DNA of 64,000 nt from an uncultured Poribacteria bacterium (lineage in GTDB: Bacteria > Poribacteria > WGA-4E > PCPOR2b), in contig OY282444.1 in assembly GCA_958296125.1 (NCBI GenBank), positions 4,063,623 through 4,127,622 of the forward strand. The letters are read 5' to 3'. Below the pieces are notes generated by a model, which made no database searches, was not told the DNA's origin, and worked only from the letters and a program-made list of their open reading frames with translations. Made by a program: the position numbers and the translations under genes. The first letter of the stretch is position 1. Every line of letters starts with the position of its first letter. Shown one piece after another: positions 9,485-17,323 of the stretch.

Positions 9485-9522
9485 CTTCGCATTCTATGTC
9501 AATCAGAAAGGAGCTATACACA

Positions 9523-10560
9523 ATGAAAAAAATAGTAATAATTTTCGTCGTTATTGCGGCGATCGGTTTGAGCAGTGAGCAAATTGTCAAGGCGCAAAAC
9601 GTCGCTGGACCGATGGATGAGAGCCAGATTATTGTGGCTCGATACGAATGGAACAGCACACACGAAATTTCGCTTGCAATGCTTAATGCGGAAATTGCAG
9701 CACTACCGGAACATAAACAGAAAGGCTATCAGTCCAAAGCTGGTAAGCTCATATTTCTGGAAGATTTCATCAGCCAACAGCTAAAACTCCTCGCGGCTGC
9801 TGATAAAGGATTCGACAAAAAAGAGGAGTTTCACAAAAAAGGGGACGATTATAAGCATCAGTTGATGGTCGAACTCTTGACCGAAATTGAAGTCGATGAA
9901 AAAATTGTCATCACTGAGGAAAAGCTGCAGCAGTATTACGAAGAAAATAAAGATGCCTATGTGGACAAGGAACAGGTGCGGGCAACTTGCATTACGGTAG
10001 CCGATAAAGAACTTGCACAGACAACGCTAGAGGCGATTCAGGCTGGCGAGGACATTTTTGATGCGGTGAAAGAACTTGCAGAAGAAGAGGTATTGATCGG
10101 CCCAGGTTCAAATCCGAGCGATCCTGGTGACACCGGCTTCTTTACACGAGATATTTCTGCCCGTGCACAGGCTTTCGTTGACACGGTCTTTGCGATGGAA
10201 GTCGGCGAAATGACTGAGGAAGTTTTTGAGCAGGAGGTCGAAGAGGACATCTATTATATGATTTTCCGAAAGGAAGAGCATCAGCCAGAACGTCAGCAGA
10301 CCTTTGAAGAGGTCAAGCCTCGACTTGAGTATCCCCTAAAACGCGAGATGAAGCGGACGCGTATCCTAGAATGGTTGGAAGTGCTTACTGCACAGAGTAA
10401 ACTGAAAACGTATCCAGACCTCCTTCCTCCACCCGTGATGCCAGAAGAGGAAGAAGATCCGGAAAATGAAACATCTGACCTGCCAGAGCCAGAGGAGGCA
10501 GTAGAAAGTGAATCCCTCGATGAGGGTGATGCCCCCGCCGATCCTGAAACAGAGCCTTAG
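9523..10560 (+). CDS. Exported parvulin-like (PpiC/SurA-type) protein, copy A
   Basis: 345 residues from the ATG at 9523, chosen because AAAGGAG precedes it and a signal peptide (MKKIVIIFVVIAAIG...VKAQ) begins there; an upstream GTG frame has no support. The middle follows the SurA/PpiC plan: a helical N-part, LQQYYEENKDAYVDKEQVR, then a parvulin-like domain (about residues 155-255) with GDTGFFTRD and MEVGEMTEEVF. The parvulin signature 'RHILV' reads RATCITV, so the conserved His is Cys. That suggests weak or no prolyl isomerase activity and a chaperone role. The tail is acidic low-complexity (DLPEPEEAVESESLDEGD). It is a tandem paralogue of the next gene and sits in the SurA/LptD cluster. 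Confidence 0.75.
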   Translation: MKKIVIIFVVIAAIGLSSEQIVKAQNVAGPMDESQIIVARYEWNSTHEISLAMLNAEIAALPEHKQKGYQSKAGKLIFLEDFISQQLKLLAAADKGFDKKEEFHKKGDDYKHQLMVELLTEIEVDEKIVITEEKLQQYYEENKDAYVDKEQVRATCITVADKELAQTTLEAIQAGEDIFDAVKELAEEEVLIGPGSNPSDPGDTGFFTRDISARAQAFVDTVFAMEVGEMTEEVFEQEVEEDIYYMIFRKEEHQPERQQTFEEVKPRLEYPLKREMKRTRILEWLEVLTAQSKLKTYPDLLPPPVMPEEEEDPENETSDLPEPEEAVESESLDEGDAPADPETEP

Positions 10561-10582
10561 AGCCTGAAGCTGTGAATTAAGG
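10477..10582 (+). repeat. Tail repeat, copy 1 (106 bp)
   Basis: The end of parvulin copy A plus its stop and about 20 bases downstream (TAGAGCCTGAAGCTGTGAATTAAGG region) is nearly identical to 11602-11725. Copy 1 lacks an in-frame 18-base DEGESP unit found in copy 2. Confidence 0.85.
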
Positions 10583-10692
10583 CAGTAGTGGAGCACAAAA
10601 TAGGGTGGATTCGTCGTGTTTAGAAATTGGCTGATAGAGGGCTGTCAAAGTTGAACAACTGTATATCACGCAAAATTTAAGGAGGTATAACT

Positions 10693-11703
10693 GTGAGATT
10701 ATTGGGAATTATCGGTTTTATCTTAATCGGTGCCGTTGCTGTTAGCATTTCTTTGAACGGTTGTGGGGGAAAAGCCGGGGCTGAAGGCACTGTGATTGCT
10801 GAGTTTGAATGGAATGGGAAACACCACATCACGCTTGAAGAGATGCTACAGGAGATAAGTGAACTCCCTACCTACAAACAACACCAGTACCAAGAAGCAG
10901 AAGGCGGGTTTGAGGAATATATGAACCTGATGGCGGAGAGCCGTCTCATACTTTGCCTTGCCAAAGATCGAAAGCTTGATGAGGATGCTGGGATTCTGAA
11001 AAAAGTGCAAGACTATTACCATGAATTGCTCGTTGACAGCATTACAGAAGTCGAAGTGGATCAGAAACTTAAACTGACCGAAGAAGACTACCTGCTTTAT
11101 TATGAAGAGAATAAGGGTGACTATGTTGATCCAGAACAGGTGCGACTCACCTGCATAACCCTTACAAGCGAGGATCGAGCGAAGGAGGTCTTCCAACGAA
11201 TCAAGGATGGGGAAGATATCGTTACCGTTGCCGCAGAACTATCTGCAGATGGGGAGTTAGTCGGACCCGGCACAAATACTGAAAGCCCCGGTGACACCGA
11301 ATTTTTCGATCGCCAGACCTATTCACGACGTGCGAAAGCCTTCAGCGATATGGCATTTGAACTGGAAGTCGGTCAAATGAACGAGGACATTCTTCATATC
11401 GAACTGGATGAGGATAACTATTACCTAATCTTCCGCAAGGAGGAATCCCAGCCGGAGCGCCAACAAACGCTTGACGAAAAAAGTGTAAGACGCAATGTGG
11501 AAAGACAGGTAGAGAATCAGAAGCGTGAAGGACTTATGACCGATTGGCTCATCCGGCTCCATGAACAGGCACAGGTCAAGACCTTTGCAGATCGAATCCC
11601 CGACCTGCCAGAGCCAGAGGAGGCAGTAGAAAGTGAACCGTTAGATGAGGGTGAATCCCCCGATGAGGGTGATGCCCCCGCCGATCCTGAAATAGAGCCT
11701 TAG
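10693..11703 (+). CDS. Parvulin-like lipoprotein, copy B
   Basis: 336 residues starting at GTG 10693, directly after a strong AAGGAGGT. The signal segment ends in a lipobox-like SLNGC (Cys24), so this copy is predicted to be lipidated, unlike copy A. Layout matches copy A: EEDYLLYYEENKGDYVDPEQ, a parvulin-like domain with GDTEFFDRQ and LEVGQMNEDIL, and an acidic tail (LPEPEEAVESEPLDEGESP). Again the parvulin His position is Cys (RLTCITL). The ortholog class is uncertain; PrsA/PpiC-like chaperones that hold unfolded envelope proteins are the closest described functions. It lies 34 bases upstream of the surA-like gene and is likely cotranscribed with it. Confidence 0.75.
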   Translation: MRLLGIIGFILIGAVAVSISLNGCGGKAGAEGTVIAEFEWNGKHHITLEEMLQEISELPTYKQHQYQEAEGGFEEYMNLMAESRLILCLAKDRKLDEDAGILKKVQDYYHELLVDSITEVEVDQKLKLTEEDYLLYYEENKGDYVDPEQVRLTCITLTSEDRAKEVFQRIKDGEDIVTVAAELSADGELVGPGTNTESPGDTEFFDRQTYSRRAKAFSDMAFELEVGQMNEDILHIELDEDNYYLIFRKEESQPERQQTLDEKSVRRNVERQVENQKREGLMTDWLIRLHEQAQVKTFADRIPDLPEPEEAVESEPLDEGESPDEGDAPADPEIEP

Positions 11704-11725
11704 AGCCTGAAGCCGTGAATTAAGG
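11602..11725 (+). repeat. Tail repeat, copy 2 (124 bp)
   Basis: Second copy of the tail found at 10477-10582. Here the repeated downstream piece continues into AAGGAGGT, which serves as ribosome site of the surA-like gene; in copy 1 the same place reads AAGGCAGT. This marks a tandem duplication of the gene with its downstream leader. Confidence 0.85.
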
Positions 11726-11737
11726 AGGTATGCCCAA

Positions 11738-13030
11738 ATGAAAACATTTCGTTTCTTTACCCTGATCCTATTCACTATTCATTTTGGAATCAATCCTGCT
11801 GCTGCGCGACGGTTCGATCAAATTATCGCTTATGTCAACGGGGACGTGATCACTAGATGGGAGCTCAACAGCGTTGTGAATCAAAAAGCGTTGGAACTCC
11901 AGCAAATTTACCGGTTCAGTGAGCGTGAAGCGCTGCAAAAGGCGGAGCAGGAACGGGCTGCGCTCCTGGACCAGTTGATACGCCAGATGCTTCTCGTCGA
12001 AACGGCATTAACGCTAAAAATTGAAATCACAGAGGTTGAAGTGGAGCAATATCTGCAAAGCTTCAAGGACCAGTACAAGATCGAGACTGAAGCAGAGTTT
12101 GCTCAAGCGTTAAAGAAAGAAGGATATACCCTGATGTCTTTCCGTGAACAAGCCAAACGCAATCTGATGGCGGAACGACTCGTAATGCAACGTATCCTCC
12201 CTAGACTCCAAATCCGGGACTCGGACGTGCAGCAGTTTTTTGAAGAAAACCGCTCGCAGTTGCCAACTAAAACGGACAGTGTTTACCTTAGGCATATCTT
12301 TGTTGCTTTCAAGCCGAGCGAGGCGGATCGCAAGCTAGCCCTTGACGAGATTGACACAATTCTTCAGGAATTAAAGGCTGGGAAAGATTTTGAGAAACTC
12401 GCGCAACGGTATGCTAACGATGAGCATAGAAAGGCGGGAATTGGGGCATTAAACGAACTGCCGATTGCGGAGGTGGACAATCTATCTGCTACCTTCCGTG
12501 ATGCGCTCGCGGGGCTCAATACCGGCGCAACTAGTGAGCCGATCGAAGGCAATGATGGGTTTTATCTTTTCAAAGTTGAGCGCAAGGATGATCAGGGCAT
12601 AGCGTTTCGGCATTTGGTTGTCGGTCTGAAGCCGAGCGAAGCGGCGATGGAAGCTGCTTATGAACGCGCAGATAGTCTCCTGCAGCGGTTAAACCAGGGT
12701 GAGGATTTCAACACGCTTGCCCGACAATACTCCGACGACTCACAGACGAAAGCCAATAGTGGGGCTCTCGGGATTCGTTCACTCAGCGAGCTAAATCCCG
12801 AAACTCGGAAAATTATCGAAGGGCTTGCTATCGGAGCGCATAGCACGCCGGTCAAAACGACGTATGGCATGCATATTTTCAAGATTGATAGCCGTGCTGC
12901 CCCTGGGTTGAGCGATGCGGAAAAAGACCAGATCCGAACGATGCTACGTCAGCAAAAATTTCAAGAGGAATGGCAAATTTACACGGATTTGCTCAAGGAA
13001 AATTCCTTCATAAAAATTAAATTGGACTAA
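11738..13030 (+). CDS. surA: SurA-like periplasmic chaperone with two parvulin domains
   Basis: 430 residues, the size of E. coli SurA. Signal peptide, then the SurA N-domain (FDQIIAYVNGDVITRWEL, ALLDQLIRQMLLVE, the 'VNxxvIt..el' pattern), then two parvulin domains: about residues 180-280 (VYLRHIFVAF ... GALNELP) and 290-390 (AFRHLVVGLKPSEA ... GALGIRSLSEL ... TTYGMHIFKI). Both keep the His of the RHI/RHL strand, unlike the two preceding paralogues. Known role of SurA: escort of unfolded outer-membrane proteins, LptD being a classic client. A strong AAGGAGGT precedes the ATG. It lies directly upstream of an LptD gene, so chaperone and client are adjacent. Confidence 0.9.
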   Translation: MKTFRFFTLILFTIHFGINPAAARRFDQIIAYVNGDVITRWELNSVVNQKALELQQIYRFSEREALQKAEQERAALLDQLIRQMLLVETALTLKIEITEVEVEQYLQSFKDQYKIETEAEFAQALKKEGYTLMSFREQAKRNLMAERLVMQRILPRLQIRDSDVQQFFEENRSQLPTKTDSVYLRHIFVAFKPSEADRKLALDEIDTILQELKAGKDFEKLAQRYANDEHRKAGIGALNELPIAEVDNLSATFRDALAGLNTGATSEPIEGNDGFYLFKVERKDDQGIAFRHLVVGLKPSEAAMEAAYERADSLLQRLNQGEDFNTLARQYSDDSQTKANSGALGIRSLSELNPETRKIIEGLAIGAHSTPVKTTYGMHIFKIDSRAAPGLSDAEKDQIRTMLRQQKFQEEWQIYTDLLKENSFIKIKLD

Positions 13031-13152
13031 GTTGTGCTTTCCTATCAGAGTCACTTGACCGACAGTGAGGAGGGAAGTAGAGGGATCCGATTCTCGGACA
13101 GACTCTACTGCTTTTAAATCGTTGATTTTACGTGTAGCAGAGGAAAGGTAGG

Positions 13153-16100
13153 ATGGAAAGGAGGGAAAAACACAAATGGCAGAAAATAGCAGGCAGTGGA
13201 AGACAATCAATTTTCCAGTTTCCCAACCCTCTTTGTCCCCAGTTGCTTAATCCCTTTTTGGGATTCACGCTTCAGGTCCTATCACTCGCGATTCTCACGC
13301 TTTACTTAATTTCGCCCGCGGGCGAATTAGCCGCCCAAACCGACCCGCCGCCGGCTACCGATGCGGATGTTTCCGACGGACAGCCTGACGCGTCATCAGA
13401 AAGCTCTTCAGCGACAGATTCACCTTCACCAGAAGAATCTACGGGCGAGGAGTCCCCTACAGATGATGATACGTCTGTCATACCGCCTGACGAGACATTA
13501 GAAACCCTACCAGCGACAGATTCGCCTTCACCAGAAGCCCCTACCCAAGCTAGTCGAAAGCTCAATCCGGAGAATATGTCACCCGAAGAGGGGGACCTTC
13601 TTGCAAAGGGCGATGATCTAACCTTTCATAATAACCTGATCCAGATTCACGGCAACGGACTGATTAAATACGACGACGTTGTGCTCTATGCTGACCATAT
13701 CTGGGCGAATTTCGACGAAAATGTGATGCGGGCAGCAGGAAATGTGCACCTGCTCGTCGGAAACGAAGAAACTTTTGCAAATGAACTCATTTACAACCTT
13801 GAAACGAAAAAAGGGATTATTCGCGAAGGGTTCACTTTCAGTGACCCATGGTATTACCGCGGCACTGAAATCTTCAAGGTTGAAGATGATGAATCCTACA
13901 TCCGTGGTGGTGCTTTGACGACATGCTCTCTCAAGCATCCCCATTTCTACTTCAGCGCATCGCAGATTATCGTCAAGATAGGCAAAGAGTTGATTGCCAA
14001 GAATATTGTGCTGAGGGTCGGGGGGATTCCGCTCTTCTATTTTCCTGCCTACCGTCGTGATCTTCGCCAAGAAGATAAAATTGCCAAGATAATTGTCAAA
14101 GTTGGAACAGATAGCTATCAAGGGGTTTTCCTCAGCGTTATCTTGCCGCTTGCGCGTCGTTATCGATATGACGGTGCCCTGCTGTTTGATCACTCTGGCC
14201 GCCGGGGAAGTGGGGGTGGCTTTGAGGGAAAATATCGTGTAAACGATGTCAAGTTTCAAGAAATTATTGTTCCCTTACCTCCCAATGCAACGCCGAGTGA
14301 GCGGACAAAACTAGAAGAGAAAGCGCAGGAGTTAGCGGACAGGTTGGAGGGTGAGTATGACCGGTATAAGCTGCGCCAACTGTTTCTGGAATATAAGATT
14401 TCTGAAGAAGACATCGCCGCTGCCCGCGAAAAGGTGGAGAACATCTATGCTCAACTACAAGAGGCGGACGCAGATTTCGCAAAGATTGCACAAAATCAAT
14501 CGACCCATCAGGAAACATCCTATCAGGGTGGCGACATGGGGTTTTTGGTGCGCGGAGAGCGGGACGAGGAGGATGAACTTCGACTGGATCCAATCCTCGA
14601 AGAGGTGGTTTTTCAACTGGAACCGGGGGAAATTACACCGATCCTCAGGACAGAATCTGGCTTCCATATTTTAACGATTGAGCGTGTGCTTGATGTATAT
14701 GGCGAACGAGAGCTCCAGATCCGCCGAATAGATGTAGCGATAGAACCAAGCGAAGACACCCGTAACACAATTCAGGGGACAGCAAGGGAAATCCAGGAGC
14801 GTGCAACTGCGGGAGAAGCGCTCGAACAATTAGTTGGGGAATATGAAGATGTTGAAATTGCTGAAGCCAATGAAGGGGCAGGGTTTCTGTTAAATGAAAT
14901 GGATCGGCGGTGGAAACACCCCGTAAGCCGACTAGCGGCACCCGGGGAAGTAACTTGGCCCGTGAATACCGAGCGAGGCGTTTACATCTTTGAGTTAATC
15001 GAAAAGGAGGCAACCCCGACCTTTGAAGAAATTGCACGTCGATTTGAAGCGGAGTGGGAGACGATTGAAGCGGAATTAGGGGAAGCTGCAACGACAGGAG
15101 ATGGTGAAGGGGAACAACCGGAAGAAGGAACGGAGGGGCGGGGTGATAAGGAAATAAACGGGCATGAGGAAAGAAGCGAAGGGGAAGGCGATATAAGGAC
15201 ACAGGAAGATAATACGCAAGCTGCTTTGAATCCCGATAAAATCGGGGCCGATGAGATGACAAATCCCCCGGAAGAAGGAGCGGAACCGGAGAAGTTGCAG
15301 GTCTACCAACAATACGATTATCGGGGACGGTGGGAGACACCGAACACCATCTACTCACAAGCGCAGCGGCTCTACAGCGGTGAGCACACCGGGATAATCA
15401 AGACTCGTAAAGGGTATCGTTTAATTAAGGTCGATAAAAGGCGCACTTATAGGGGAGACCTTTACTTCTATACCAACGATGAATTTTCTTACGATCGTCG
15501 AAAGCCGTTCAAAACTGGGAGACGATGGAATCTCCGGTGGGGGCACCGGCACGCTTTCTATACCCCATGGGACAGCCGAGCGAAAGGACGAAGACCTGTG
15601 AGTTTTGTGGGACGTGTGGCGTGGCGAGCAAAGGAATTTGAAGAAGAGGGATTTGGAATCAATGAATCTGCGGTTAATTCTTTTGGTATGTTCACATGGG
15701 GAACCGCTTTTAATTCGTTGAATTATGCCGATAGAGATGAAGACGGAAACTTAAGATTTTCTTACAAGACAATTGGGGAGTTCTTGGGGAGGTTACAGGT
15801 TAATCATACCTTAGACTTCACGGGTGAAGGGACCACAAACTTGCAAAAGCTGCCCACGCTCGATCTTTCACTTAGACGCATGCAATTAAATCGGTTGCCT
15901 GTTTTCAAAACTATCAATTCGGGGCTAACCAAAGTCGCGGATCAGTTACACACCGATCTTCCAATCCTTTCAATGTTCGCTTTTCCAACGCTTGAAAACA
16001 TTAGCTTTGATCTGGAGACGAATCTTGGTAATTTTTTCCGTGAACGGTATCGAGAGGAAGAGGATGTCTACTTGCAAGCGGTGGATATCGGTTTCGATCT

Positions 16101-17112
16101 TCGTAAGCAGTCAGTGCTGCAAATAATCCCGAATCGAGAGTTGCGCGTTGACATGGATTTCGACACGAACCTTATCTGGCATGACAAGGACCGGGAAGGA
16201 AATCGAAACATTTTCCGAAGTATATACAGCACGCGGTTAGCTGCCAGCAATCTACTGTTTCGGATTTATGACATCAGTTTTATTCCGGGGGCGCGTCGCA
16301 TGCGCCACCAAATCAACTCAAGGGTATCATTTGATTACGCGCCACCTGTCGACAGAGAAGATGCTCCCGAACTCTATCCTTTTGGTCCAAGTGTCTACTT
16401 CTTTGAAAGGAAAACCCTCGCTTACAACTTAGATACCAGCATTGAAGTTAAGACCCGCGGCAGCAGATCTGCGCTCCGCGTGCTTCATTTTAATACACGA
16501 ATATCGGCGGATTTCACGAGATTTGAGGCGTTGGGGGAACGTCGATATGTACCGATTGAAAGCAGACTGACAATAGTTCCACTGGCGAGTCGAAACCTGA
16601 ATATCAGGTTCACATCGACACATGATCCGAATGAATCGCCCCTCGATGGAAAACGACTCAAACAGATTGGTTTCCGATCCAACATCAGTTACCGCCGTGA
16701 CAAATGGAATATAACAGTCGGAAACGCCTTTACCAAAAGGACGCAACGCGCCTCTCGAAGCCTCACGGGCAGTTTCCGATTTCGTCCAAGTCGATTACTT
16801 GAATTGAATCTCAGTGTTAATTATGACTGGATCGAGAAACAGTTCTACTCGCAGAGTGTAACGCTGCGGCGCAACTTGCATAATTGGAATATGACGATTA
16901 GATGGCACCGCATCGGGATTAAGCGGGAACCTCCCTTCGATAATGTGCGACAAGATTTCACTTTTCAGATTAACCTGATTGCAGAGCCCGCTGCCTCAGT
17001 TGGGGTTGGCTATGATGCCACAACGGATACATGGGGATTCCGTACCCTGCCTGCCGGCGTGCCTTACGATGCCTTCGGGGTTGGAAACTCACTTGGACGA
17101 TCTTACTTCTAA
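13153..17112 (+). CDS. lptD: LptD-like outer-membrane LPS assembly protein with embedded parvulin-like domains
   Basis: 1319 residues against about 780 for E. coli LptD. A long signal region and a Ser/Pro/Glu-rich linker (ATDSPSPE twice) come first. Residues about 153-370 are the OstA/LptD periplasmic beta-domain, with the hallmark GGALTTCSLKHPHFYF (Cys258) and KNIVLRVGGIPLFYFPAYRR. Then come inserts: about 404-512 parvulin-like (DFAKIAQNQS, YQGGDMGFLVRGE, LEPGEITPILRTESGFHI); about 521-617 a second, degenerate one; an acidic linker to about 715; and a third partial unit (YSGEHTGIIKTRKGYRLIKV). From about 770 a beta-barrel follows and ends in Phe, as a BAM signal should. The conserved parvulin His is replaced (RQLFL, RRIDV). 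The frame is unbroken. Family role: inserting lipopolysaccharide into the outer leaflet. Confidence 0.85.
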   Translation: MERREKHKWQKIAGSGRQSIFQFPNPLCPQLLNPFLGFTLQVLSLAILTLYLISPAGELAAQTDPPPATDADVSDGQPDASSESSSATDSPSPEESTGEESPTDDDTSVIPPDETLETLPATDSPSPEAPTQASRKLNPENMSPEEGDLLAKGDDLTFHNNLIQIHGNGLIKYDDVVLYADHIWANFDENVMRAAGNVHLLVGNEETFANELIYNLETKKGIIREGFTFSDPWYYRGTEIFKVEDDESYIRGGALTTCSLKHPHFYFSASQIIVKIGKELIAKNIVLRVGGIPLFYFPAYRRDLRQEDKIAKIIVKVGTDSYQGVFLSVILPLARRYRYDGALLFDHSGRRGSGGGFEGKYRVNDVKFQEIIVPLPPNATPSERTKLEEKAQELADRLEGEYDRYKLRQLFLEYKISEEDIAAAREKVENIYAQLQEADADFAKIAQNQSTHQETSYQGGDMGFLVRGERDEEDELRLDPILEEVVFQLEPGEITPILRTESGFHILTIERVLDVYGERELQIRRIDVAIEPSEDTRNTIQGTAREIQERATAGEALEQLVGEYEDVEIAEANEGAGFLLNEMDRRWKHPVSRLAAPGEVTWPVNTERGVYIFELIEKEATPTFEEIARRFEAEWETIEAELGEAATTGDGEGEQPEEGTEGRGDKEINGHEERSEGEGDIRTQEDNTQAALNPDKIGADEMTNPPEEGAEPEKLQVYQQYDYRGRWETPNTIYSQAQRLYSGEHTGIIKTRKGYRLIKVDKRRTYRGDLYFYTNDEFSYDRRKPFKTGRRWNLRWGHRHAFYTPWDSRAKGRRPVSFVGRVAWRAKEFEEEGFGINESAVNSFGMFTWGTAFNSLNYADRDEDGNLRFSYKTIGEFLGRLQVNHTLDFTGEGTTNLQKLPTLDLSLRRMQLNRLPVFKTINSGLTKVADQLHTDLPILSMFAFPTLENISFDLETNLGNFFRERYREEEDVYLQAVDIGFDLRKQSVLQIIPNRELRVDMDFDTNLIWHDKDREGNRNIFRSIYSTRLAASNLLFRIYDISFIPGARRMRHQINSRVSFDYAPPVDREDAPELYPFGPSVYFFERKTLAYNLDTSIEVKTRGSRSALRVLHFNTRISADFTRFEALGERRYVPIESRLTIVPLASRNLNIRFTSTHDPNESPLDGKRLKQIGFRSNISYRRDKWNITVGNAFTKRTQRASRSLTGSFRFRPSRLLELNLSVNYDWIEKQFYSQSVTLRRNLHNWNMTIRWHRIGIKREPPFDNVRQDFTFQINLIAEPAASVGVGYDATTDTWGFRTLPAGVPYDAFGVGNSLGRSYF

Positions 17113-17323
17113 CACCAAATCTACAGTGCGAAAAGCAACTAAATCTTCTGCTTAGTGGCGGCCCTTCGCGTTGATTGAGGGCAGGTCTGTTTTTCTCACG
17201 TAGAAATATGGTAAAATGCGACTCATTGATGGTTCAATTTGAGAATATATTAGGATACAGAATCTCATTAAATGAATGGAATCGCTGGTCATTACGGAAA
17301 GGCCTTCAGCCAAAGGAAAATTT

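Noticed and set aside
13618-15358. Long minus-strand frames opposite lptD (213 and 237 codons)
   Set aside because: They are shadows of a strongly coding plus strand with clear LptD and parvulin motifs.
13153-17112. Idea that lptD is two or three genes wrongly joined
   Set aside because: The frame is continuous with no internal stop or ribosome site at the domain borders, and similar composition throughout; I kept it as one gene.
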